This document shows positions 1-5,071 of a stretch of DNA of 5,097 nucleotides, one piece after another. The stretch covers positions 1-5,097 of the forward strand of contig JALUDK010000117.1 in assembly GCA_027044005.1 (NCBI GenBank), in the 5' to 3' direction. The stretch is from Acidilobaceae archaeon. GTDB lineage: Archaea; Thermoproteota; Thermoprotei_A; Sulfolobales; Acidilobaceae. Position numbers and translations under genes: made by a program. Every line of letters begins with the position of its first letter. Positions within the stretch are counted from its first letter, which is position 1. Below the pieces are notes generated by a model, which saw only the letters and a program-made list of their open reading frames with translations, was not told the origin of the DNA and made no database searches.

Positions 1-1109
1 GAATGCACGCCCCCACAATAAAGAGGCTAGCAGAGGAGGGGGCCGGGGTTGCCGTGATCAGCCACCAGGGCCGCCCCCTAGAAGGCGACTTCACCAGGCT
101 CAAGGCCCACGCCGAGAGGCTAGCCGAGATACTAGGCATGGAGGTTGAGTACGTGCCCGACATAATAGGCCCCTACGCACTCAGAAGGATCAAGGAGCTC
201 CAGCCGGGAAGAGTGGTAATGCTAGACAACACCAGGCTCCTCTCAGAGGACTACATACAGGCCAGCCCAGAGGCCCACGCATCCTCCATACTAGTAACAG
301 AGCTCTCCCCCCACTTCAACTACTACATAAACGACGCCTTCGCAGTCAGCCACAGGAGCCAGGCAAGCGTAGTAGGCTTCCCACTCAGGCTCCCCTCAGC
401 CGGGGGCCCCCTAATGGAGAAGGAGGTAGAAGCCCTATCACGGGTACTCCACGGCGGCGAGAGGCCGAAGACACTAGTCCTGGGAGGGGCAAAGCTAGGA
501 GACGCGATCAAGCTCATAAAGAGCCTAGTAGAGGCGGGGAGCGTGGATGAAATACTAACCACAGGCCTAGTATCACTCCTCTTCCACCTAGCCATGGGCA
601 CCAGGCTCCCACCAGCAGTAGAGGCACTCATAAGGGAGAAGGCCGGGGGAGAGGCCGTCGTAGAGGCCAGGAGACTAGCCGCAGCCGGGGCACCCATAAG
701 GGTGCCCCTAGACTACATGGTAGAGGTAGACGGTGGAGTAGAGATACAGCCAGCCAAAACCCTGCGGGGCAGCCCCAAGGACATAGGACCATCAACAATA
801 GAATACTACAGGTACAAGCTAGCCCGGTCCAGGGTAACAGTACTCAGGGGCCCGGCAGGCGTCATAGAGGACCCCCGCTTCAGGAGGGGCACGGAAGAGC
901 TACTCAGAGCCGCCCTGGAGTCGAGGGCCTACGTCATCCTAGGAGGAGGCCACTTCAACGCAATCCTATCCAGAATGCCCAGGAGCCTCGTAGAGAGGGT
1001 AGGGCACATAAGCAGCGGGGGCGGGGCAATGATATATTTCCTAACAAGGAAACCCCTACCCGGGCTCGAGGCCCTAGCAGAGTCCTACAAGAGGTTCTGG
1101 GGAGGGTGA
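1..1109 (+). CDS. pgk: Phosphoglycerate kinase, 5'-truncated by window edge
   Basis: Phosphoglycerate kinase interconverts 1,3-bisphosphoglycerate + ADP and 3-phosphoglycerate + ATP in cytosolic glycolysis/gluconeogenesis. The readable part is 368 residues, counted from the codon at base 3. Family landmarks run in order: ISHQGRP (19-25, the usual SHxGRP substrate loop), VVMLDNTRLL (71-80), YINDAFAVSHRSQASVVG (108-125, the NDAF...HR..AS block), VLGGAKLGDAIKLI (159-172, nucleotide-site GGAK), RGPAGVIED (282-290), and ILGGGHFNAIL (312-322) with HISSGGGA (335-342) near the C-terminus. Archaeal PGKs are about 410 residues and begin with an RVDxNVP motif. That motif and roughly 40 residues are missing here, and the reading frame is open to base 1, so the first Met seen is internal and the gene starts upstream of the window. 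The stop is TGA, 7 nt before gap, which implies co-transcription. The identification is secure; the truncation is an artefact of the window. Confidence 0.96.
   Translation, partial: MHAPTIKRLAEEGAGVAVISHQGRPLEGDFTRLKAHAERLAEILGMEVEYVPDIIGPYALRRIKELQPGRVVMLDNTRLLSEDYIQASPEAHASSILVTELSPHFNYYINDAFAVSHRSQASVVGFPLRLPSAGGPLMEKEVEALSRVLHGGERPKTLVLGGAKLGDAIKLIKSLVEAGSVDEILTTGLVSLLFHLAMGTRLPPAVEALIREKAGGEAVVEARRLAAAGAPIRVPLDYMVEVDGGVEIQPAKTLRGSPKDIGPSTIEYYRYKLARSRVTVLRGPAGVIEDPRFRRGTEELLRAALESRAYVILGGGHFNAILSRMPRSLVERVGHISSGGGAMIYFLTRKPLPGLEALAESYKRFWGG
1101..1109 (+). promoter_or_regulatory. Shine-Dalgarno site for gap, overlapping pgk stop
   Basis: A purine-rich GGAGGGTGA ends exactly at the pgk TGA and lies 7 nt before the TTG taken as the gap start. 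It resembles the archaeal GGAGGTGA consensus with one extra G. The spacing favours TTG at 1117 over the in-frame GTG at 1123, which would be 13 nt away. No TATA-like element lies between the genes, so translation of gap from a pgk-gap mRNA is the simplest reading. Confidence 0.7.
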
Positions 1110-1116
1110 CACAGGG

Positions 1117-2145
1117 TTGACCGTGAAGGTGGGGATAAACGGGCTCGGAACCATAGGCAGGAGGGTCGCACGCGCCATAACACTCCAAAGCGACATGAAG
1201 CTAGTAGGGGCTGTCAAGACAAGGCCAGACTACACGGCCCTCCAGGCAGCAGCCGCGGGTATACCACTCTACACCCCAAGCCAGGAGGAGGCGGAGGCCT
1301 TCGACAAGGCAGGTATAAGGGTTGAGGGGACCCTCCAGGACCTACTAGCAAAGGTAGACGTGATCGTGGATGCAACCCCCGGAGGCGTGGGGGAGCGCTA
1401 CAAGGGCATCTACGAGGAGGCCGGGGTAAGGCAGATCTTCCAGGGCGGCGAGAAGGCGAGGGTAGCGGAGGCGTCATTCAGCACGCTATGCAACTACAGC
1501 GAGGCACTAGGCCTCAAGAGCCTCAGGGTAGTCTCATGCAACACCACAGGCCTCCTAAGGCTGATATGCACCCTCCACAGGAGCATGGGAGTTAAGAGGG
1601 TCCAGGCGGTCCTCATAAGGAGGGCAGCAGACCCAAGGGAGGTCAAGAAGGGACCGATAAACTCGATAAACCTAAACCCGCCCACAACACCCAGCCACCA
1701 CGCACTAGACGTCAAGACAGTACTGCCATGGCTGGAGATAACGACCTCAGCAGTCGTAGTCCCAACCACACTCATGCACGTCCACCACGTGACCCTCGAG
1801 CTCGAGAAGAGGGCATCGGCCAGGGACGTCATAGAGGCCCTGGCAGGGGCACCCAGGATAATGCTCATAGACACCGGGGTAACCGGTATAAGAGGCACCG
1901 CCCAGCTAATGGACGCAGCCCGCCACGCAAGGCCAGCAGGAGACCTCCCAGAACTAGTGGTATTCGAGGACTCGATACACGTGGAGGAGAACCGGGTAAC
2001 ACTATTCCAGGCAGTACACCAAGAATCAATAGTAGTCCCGGAGAACATAGACGCAATCAGGGCAGCAACCAGGCTAGTGGAGGACCCATGGGAATCCGTC
2101 ACCAGGACGGACGAGAGTCTAGGCCTCACAAAGAGGCTATTCTAG
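1117..2145 (+). CDS. gap: Archaeal type II glyceraldehyde-3-phosphate dehydrogenase (phosphorylating)
   Basis: This enzyme catalyses the NAD(P)-dependent, phosphate-dependent interconversion of glyceraldehyde 3-phosphate and 1,3-bisphosphoglycerate in the cytosol. Its 342 residues match the usual ~340 of archaeal type II GAPDH. The N-terminal Rossmann motif GINGLGTIGRR (6-16) is followed by KTRPDY (34-39), where archaeal enzymes carry KTKPD/E near the cofactor ribose. The catalytic-cysteine motif VSCNTTGLLR puts the nucleophile at Cys141. The block PTTLMHVHH (216-224) corresponds to the conserved histidine-containing region of the family. The start is a TTG, chosen because GGAGGGTGA lies 7 nt upstream and the protein then starts a few residues before the Rossmann strand, as in relatives. 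GTG at 1123 would remove only two residues and is a real alternative. It is downstream of and co-directional with pgk, a pairing common in Crenarchaeota. In hyperthermophiles it often serves mainly in gluconeogenesis beside GAPN/GAPOR; that role here is inferred. Confidence 0.96.
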   Translation: MTVKVGINGLGTIGRRVARAITLQSDMKLVGAVKTRPDYTALQAAAAGIPLYTPSQEEAEAFDKAGIRVEGTLQDLLAKVDVIVDATPGGVGERYKGIYEEAGVRQIFQGGEKARVAEASFSTLCNYSEALGLKSLRVVSCNTTGLLRLICTLHRSMGVKRVQAVLIRRAADPREVKKGPINSINLNPPTTPSHHALDVKTVLPWLEITTSAVVVPTTLMHVHHVTLELEKRASARDVIEALAGAPRIMLIDTGVTGIRGTAQLMDAARHARPAGDLPELVVFEDSIHVEENRVTLFQAVHQESIVVPENIDAIRAATRLVEDPWESVTRTDESLGLTKRLF

Positions 2146-2164
2146 GCACAACCCCAGCTCACGC

Positions 2165-2172
2165 ATAAATAA
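2165..2172 (+). promoter_or_regulatory. Probable TATA box for the aminotransferase gene
   Basis: The element ATAAATAA stands out in a GC-rich gap between gap and the aminotransferase. Its centre is about 40 nt before the ATG at 2208. With the archaeal TATA-to-start distance of about 26 nt, transcription would begin near 2194 and leave a leader of roughly 14 nt. I see no clear BRE and no strong Shine-Dalgarno sequence in that leader. The site suggests the aminotransferase is transcribed separately from pgk-gap. Confidence 0.55.
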
Positions 2173-2207
2173 CTCGAAACCACACATGCCATACACGATG
2201 ATGGGCC

Positions 2208-3425
2208 ATGGTAGACGGCACCAGGTTCTATGCCGACCGGATGAAGAACGTTAGGGCCAGCGACATAAGGGAAATACTAAAGCTGACAGAGGGGAAGGAT
2301 GTAATAAGCCTAGCCGGGGGGCTCCCAGACCCCAGGGTATTCCCCCGCGAGGAGCTAATAGACATAATGAGGAGCATAGTAGAGGAGAGCCTAGAATCAG
2401 CCCTCCAATACTCCCCCACCAAGGGCGCCACCCCATTCAGGGAGACCCTGAGGAGATTCCTACTGGACAACGGGGTGAGGGTGAGGAGCGGTGACGACAT
2501 AATAGTAACCACAGGCAGCCAGCAGTCCCTATTCCTGGCCGCCCAAGTCCTAGTCAGCCCCGGCGACGTGGTCATAGTGGAGGAGCCAGGATACCTGGCC
2601 GCGATAAACGTGTTCAACTACGCCCAGGCCAGGATGGCCGGGGCCAGGGTGGACGAGCACGGCATGGACCCAGAGGTTGTAGAGGAGAAGGTAAAGAGGC
2701 TCCAGAACGAGGGCAGGAGGGTCAAGCTAGTATACACCAACCCGACCAGCCAGAACCCAACCGGGTCCACAATGACCCTAGAGAGGAGGAAGCACCTCCT
2801 AGAGATAGCGTCACGCTACGACCTCCTAATAGTAGAGGATGACCCCTACAGCTTCTTCACCTTCGAGGAGGACAAGCCTCCATACCTGAAAACCCTAGAC
2901 ACGGAGGGCAGGGTCATATACACAAGCACCTTCAGCAAGATACTCATGCCCGGGGTCAGGCTAGGCTGGACCCTGGCCGACGAGTCCATAGTAGCAGGGA
3001 TGGAGTCACTAAAACAAATGGTAGACCTACACAGCGCAACACTAAGCCAGTACATAGCAATGGAGTCGATAAAGAGGGGCATAGTGGCGAGCACAATAGA
3101 CAGGGCCCGGGCTATATACAAGGAGAAGAGGGACGCCCTGATAGAGACCCTAGAAGAGGAGCTAGCAGGGCTAGCCACGTGGACAAGGCCAATAGGAGGA
3201 TTCTTCACAATGGTAGAGCTACACCCATCAATAAACGCCAGGAGCCTCCTAGTAGAGGCCATAGAGAAGAAGGGAGTGGCATTCGTGCCCGGAGACAGCT
3301 TCTACGTGGAGGAGAAGAAGATGAACACGATGAGGCTAAGCTACAGCTTCCCACCGGCAGAGGTAATCAGGGTAGGGGCACGCAGGCTAGCAGAGCTAGT
3401 AAAGGAGAAGACCCCCACCAGCTAG
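2208..3425 (+). CDS. PLP-dependent aminotransferase, class I/II (LysN/MocR-like group)
   Basis: This is a cytosolic fold-type I aminotransferase that moves an amino group between an amino acid and a 2-oxo acid through pyridoxal phosphate. Visible landmarks are SLAGGLPDP (34-42), QYSPTKGATPFRE (67-79, the YxPxxG block), TTGSQQSLFL (101-110, phosphate-binding turn), EEPGYL (125-130), YTNPTSQNPTG (176-186), VEDDPY (209-214, cofactor Asp and Tyr), STFSKILMPGVRLGW (240-254, Lys244 as the Schiff-base lysine) and MRLSYSF (375-381, Arg376 for the substrate carboxylate). Its 405 residues are normal for this group. The N-terminus (RMKNVRASDIREILKLT) and the SLAGGLPDP wording fit the 2-aminoadipate / aromatic / kynurenine aminotransferase branch seen in Thermus LysN and Thermococcales enzymes. 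Substrate specificity cannot be read from sequence, so no symbol is given. No lysine-biosynthesis neighbour is visible. The ATG has no strong Shine-Dalgarno; an internal ATG at 2241 is a weaker alternative. Confidence 0.93.
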   Translation: MVDGTRFYADRMKNVRASDIREILKLTEGKDVISLAGGLPDPRVFPREELIDIMRSIVEESLESALQYSPTKGATPFRETLRRFLLDNGVRVRSGDDIIVTTGSQQSLFLAAQVLVSPGDVVIVEEPGYLAAINVFNYAQARMAGARVDEHGMDPEVVEEKVKRLQNEGRRVKLVYTNPTSQNPTGSTMTLERRKHLLEIASRYDLLIVEDDPYSFFTFEEDKPPYLKTLDTEGRVIYTSTFSKILMPGVRLGWTLADESIVAGMESLKQMVDLHSATLSQYIAMESIKRGIVASTIDRARAIYKEKRDALIETLEEELAGLATWTRPIGGFFTMVELHPSINARSLLVEAIEKKGVAFVPGDSFYVEEKKMNTMRLSYSFPPAEVIRVGARRLAELVKEKTPTS

Positions 3426-3445
3426 CACCGCGGCCCCTGACCCCC

Positions 3446-3453
3446 TTAAAAAC
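3446..3453 (+). promoter_or_regulatory. Probable TATA box for the HTH gene (leaderless start)
   Basis: TTAAAAAC is the only A/T-rich element between the aminotransferase stop and the HTH gene. It is preceded by a run of C (3441-3445). Its centre is about 22 nt before the ATG at 3471, which would place transcription initiation at or next to the start codon and give a leaderless mRNA. This arrangement is common in Crenarchaeota for genes that begin their own transcript. Confidence 0.6.
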
Positions 3454-3470
3454 TATCCACATATTAGATC

Positions 3471-3860
3471 ATGGGACCGGTGCCTAGCAAAGTGGCCAGA
3501 TTCCTCCACAACCTCAGCAAGGATGCGAGGCGCAGGATAATAGAGGTAATGCTATACGCCCGGAGCCAGAGGAGCCTGGCAGAAGAGCTAGGCATAACCC
3601 CAGCAGCAGTAAACAAGTACCTTACAGGCAAGACCCACCCCAGCGACCGGGTCATGGAGAGGATCCTAGAGATCGCCTCCAGCGAGGAGGCACTATTGAT
3701 CTCAAAGATCATAGCCGAGGACCTAGCCAAGAGCATGGAAGAATACCTAGCATGGGCAGCAGACAGGAGAGCCATACACCCAGACTCGCTCAGGACACTA
3801 GAGCAAACCATAAACAGGGCCAGGCTACTCTCCCTCGCCGGCAGGATGACGATCACCTAG
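3471..3860 (+). CDS. Small helix-turn-helix DNA-binding protein, XRE/Cro-like
   Basis: This is a 129-residue soluble protein with a helix-turn-helix at about residues 33-54. QRSLAEELG forms the first helix, ITP the turn, and AAVNKYLTG the recognition helix, followed by KTHPSDRVMERILEIA, which resembles the helix after an XRE/Cro HTH. An N-terminal helix (5-30, rich in Arg/Lys) precedes it. The C-terminal half (72-129) is predicted mostly helical and could mediate dimerisation. No sensor domain, metal-binding cluster or membrane segment is visible. It is probably a transcriptional regulator, but its target is unknown; adjacency to the aminotransferase is suggestive only. The ATG lies about 22 nt after a TATA-like element, implying leaderless translation; GTG at 3480 is an in-frame alternative. 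Codon use matches the other plus-strand genes (3 of 129 codons end in T). Its last 36 nt overlap a convergent minus-strand gene. Confidence 0.8.
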   Translation: MGPVPSKVARFLHNLSKDARRRIIEVMLYARSQRSLAEELGITPAAVNKYLTGKTHPSDRVMERILEIASSEEALLISKIIAEDLAKSMEEYLAWAADRRAIHPDSLRTLEQTINRARLLSLAGRMTIT

Positions 3861-4220
3861 CCCCCTAAGCCTCAGGAAGCCCCAATGCTCGGCAGCCTCA
3901 ACAAGCCACGAGGCAAGGAGCCTCGCAATAAGCCTCCTAGCATCCTCATCCCCCACCGGGGCCCCGTACATCCTATAAGCCTCAGCCGCCACCCCCGGGT
4001 CAACCCTCTCCAGCATAACCTCCTCCAGCTTATCCAGCAGATCCCCAAGCCTACCAGCCTCCCTGGCCAGCCTAGAGGCTAGCCTATAATCCTCCTCCCT
4101 AAGCATAGCCCTCTCCACGAGATCCTCCCTACCAGCCCTCCGGGCAGCCTCCCAGTAGAGGAACAAAGGCTCATAGTCACCAGCGATCCTACCACTAGCA
4201 AACGGCGGCCTCCTACGCAT
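3825..4220 (-). CDS. Uncharacterised 131-residue helical protein, convergent overlap
   Basis: I do not recognise this protein. It is 131 residues, highly charged and alanine/arginine/glutamate/leucine-rich. Long amphipathic helical stretches lie at about 22-75 (EAARRAGREDLVERAMLREE and on through LDKLEEVMLERV) and 90-112. There is no transmembrane segment, signal peptide, cysteine or obvious catalytic motif, and the last 12 residues look disordered. I favour a real gene because the composition is that of a soluble thermophile protein, AGG dominates arginine as in the neighbours, no longer plus-strand gene competes over 3861-4220, and a TATA-like element lies upstream on its strand. Its third codon positions differ sharply from the plus-strand genes: about 44 codons end in T and about 3 in A. 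It converges on the HTH gene with a 36-nt overlap and diverges from HARP. The ATG at 4220 is the only plausible start near the promoter. Confidence 0.68.
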   Translation of the reverse strand: MRRRPPFASGRIAGDYEPLFLYWEAARRAGREDLVERAMLREEDYRLASRLAREAGRLGDLLDKLEEVMLERVDPGVAAEAYRMYGAPVGDEDARRLIARLLASWLVEAAEHWGFLRLRGLGDRHPAGEGE

Positions 4221-4292
4221 TTAAACACACCAGCCACTACACCATACCAGGCCGCACAGGGGATAAAACGCCAGTGGAGGTAGATCCAGGGC
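4221..4292. promoter_or_regulatory. Divergent promoter region between the unknown gene and HARP
   Basis: This 72-nt intergenic region serves two divergent genes. The clearest element is GATAAAAC (4262-4269). On the plus strand it sits about 27 nt before the GTG at 4293, giving a leaderless HARP mRNA. Read on the minus strand, the same bases (GTTTTATC) lie about 45 nt before the ATG at 4220 and would give a leader of about 20 nt. A second, near-palindromic ATTTAAAC (4219-4226) abuts the minus-strand ATG. If it acted on the plus strand, HARP would have a leader of about 45 nt and the GGAGGT at 4277-4282 could act as a slightly distant Shine-Dalgarno site. The sequence alone does not decide between these. 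Confidence 0.5.
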
Positions 4293-4928
4293 GTGGACGT
4301 ATTCGTACTCGACACCACAGCCATCACAGAGGCCAGGATAAGGGCAACACTAGGCCTACAAACCATAGAAGAGGTGGTAAGACACGTAACCCCACTACTC
4401 AGAGACGCCCGCATAAAGGCAGGAGCCCGATTCTACATGACACCCACAACATGGAACGAGCTCAGGAGGAGCCTAGTAGGGAACAACGTCCCACTAGACC
4501 TAATCCAGGAACTAGCAACATGGATCACAGTGAAAGCACCCGACAAGCTCTCACTAAAAATACCGGCAGCAATATTCTCAGAATACGTAGCAGACGTCAG
4601 GAGGAGACTCTACAAGGGGCTAAGAGTAGCAGAATACGCAGCCAGAAGAGCGGCAAGAGACTGCGCAGGAGCCGGGAACGACTGCCTCAACAACATAATA
4701 AGAGACGTGAGAGACAAGTACAGGGAGGCCACGAGAAAAGGACTAGTAGACAGCATAGAAGACCTAGACACAATACTACTAGCCCTAGAACTAAAAGCAA
4801 TAGTAGTAGCAAGCGACGAAGGCATAACAAAACTAGCCCAACAACTAGGAGTAATACACATAGACCCCACAGACTTCATACAAGCACTCACAAGAATAGT
4901 AAAAGCCTTCACACAGGAAACAAAATAA
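4293..4928 (+). CDS. RNA-free ribonuclease P (HARP), PIN-domain pre-tRNA 5' endonuclease
   Basis: HARP proteins (once UPF0278, also named RNA ligase partner) remove 5' leaders from pre-tRNA without an RNA subunit, using Mg2+-binding aspartates of a PIN-like domain. The start MDVFVLDT resembles, as I remember it, the N-terminus of Aquifex aeolicus Aq_880. The family order follows: a PAAIFSEYVADVRRRLYKGLRVAE helical block (91-114), DKYREATRKGLVDSIEDLDTILLALEL (141-167), ASDEG (173-177) and a hydrophobic IHIDP strand (188-192). Candidate metal ligands are Asp7, Asp153, Asp157 and Asp175, with Asp159 nearby; the spacing 153/157/175 equals the Aquifex 138/142/160. Length is 211 residues against about 190 in Aquifex; most of the excess lies between the PIN halves, where the tRNA-contacting helical hairpin sits. 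GTG is the only possible start because TAG at 4281 closes the frame upstream. A tRNA gene follows 31 nt downstream. In archaea tested so far HARP is not the main RNase P, so the role here is open. Confidence 0.9.
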   Translation: MDVFVLDTTAITEARIRATLGLQTIEEVVRHVTPLLRDARIKAGARFYMTPTTWNELRRSLVGNNVPLDLIQELATWITVKAPDKLSLKIPAAIFSEYVADVRRRLYKGLRVAEYAARRAARDCAGAGNDCLNNIIRDVRDKYREATRKGLVDSIEDLDTILLALELKAIVVASDEGITKLAQQLGVIHIDPTDFIQALTRIVKAFTQETK

Positions 4929-4929
4929 A
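4922..4929 (+). promoter_or_regulatory. Probable TATA box for tRNA-Thr, overlapping the HARP stop codon
   Basis: AAAATAAA spans the HARP TAA (4926-4928) and is centred about 35 nt before the tRNA 5' end at 4960. This predicts initiation near 4951 and a 5' leader of about 9 nt that RNase P activity would have to remove. It would let the tRNA be transcribed independently, though read-through from HARP is also possible because no terminator-like T tract lies between them. Confidence 0.5.
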
Positions 4930-4959
4930 CCCAACCCAGAGACAACGACAAACCAGGGA

Positions 4960-5071
4960 GCCGCCGTAGCTCAGCGGCAGAGCGCCGGCCTCGTACGGGC
5001 ACCAGGCACACCGAAGCCGGCGCACCCGAGAAAGCCGGTGGTCGCGGGTTCGAATCCCGCCGGCGGCTCCA
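4960..5071 (+). tRNA. tRNA-Thr (anticodon CGT), intron-containing, CCA encoded
   Basis: The gene folds as a complete cloverleaf. The acceptor is GCCGCCG (4960-4966) with CGGCGGC (5061-5067). The D stem is GCTC/GAGC (4969-4972 and 4980-4983) with a GG-containing loop. The anticodon stem is CCGGC/GCCGG (4985-4989 and 5034-5038), the variable loop has five bases (5039-5043), and the T arm is GCGGG-TTCGAAT-CCCGC (5044-5060). Discriminator T at 5068 and encoded CCA at 5069-5071 follow. After removal of the intron at 4996-5032 the anticodon loop reads CTCGTAA, giving anticodon CGT for ACG codons. U73, with G1-C72 and C2-G71, agrees with archaeal tRNA-Thr identity. Mature length is 72 nt plus CCA. 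The 5' and 3' ends are fixed by the perfect 7-bp acceptor. Confidence 0.95.
4996..5032 (+). other. Canonical tRNA intron (37 nt, position 37/38) with bulge-helix-bulge
   Basis: The intron interrupts the anticodon loop one base after the anticodon. Exon bases 4990-4993 (CTCG) pair perfectly with intron bases 5027-5030 (CGAG) to form the 4-bp central helix. The 5' bulge is TAC (4994-4996) and the 3' bulge AAA (5031-5033); cutting after the second base of each gives exon ends at 4995 and 5033. This is the symmetric substrate of the archaeal splicing endonuclease. The helix stacks directly on the 5-bp anticodon stem. The inner stem is weaker: 4997-4998 with 5025-5026, then possibly 4999-5000 with 5022-5023 across a bulged A at 5024. 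Confidence 0.9.

Noticed and set aside
3..5. ATG at base 3 as the true start of pgk
   Set aside because: It would lack the N-terminal RVDxNVP substrate loop, the frame is open to the window edge, and the alignment begins mid-domain. The gene is cut by the window.
1494..2129. 211-residue minus-strand frame antisense to gap
   Set aside because: It is a Ser/Thr/Val-rich shadow of the T-poor coding strand, with no motif and no promoter or ribosome site.
1728..2168. 146-residue plus-strand frame within gap
   Set aside because: It lies in a wrong phase over the well-conserved GAPDH C-terminal half and is Arg/Gly/Pro-rich without a fold.
4293..4928. VapC-type toxin as an alternative identity for the PIN protein
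   Set aside because: VapC toxins are about 130-150 residues and usually follow a VapB antitoxin. This protein is 211 residues, has the HARP helical insertion and DxxxD/SDEG spacing, and has no antitoxin neighbour.
4274..4969. 231-residue plus-strand frame in a second phase over HARP
   Set aside because: Composition is almost entirely Arg, Ser, Thr, Asn, Gln and Pro with no hydrophobic core, as expected from reading A- and C-rich codons out of phase.
4960..5071. tRNA with a long variable arm (Leu/Ser type) using the intronic GCCGG as the anticodon stem
   Set aside because: That reading leaves a 26-nt anticodon loop without a usable bulge-helix-bulge and gives no sensible anticodon. The CGT reading gives a perfect 4-bp central helix and Thr identity bases.
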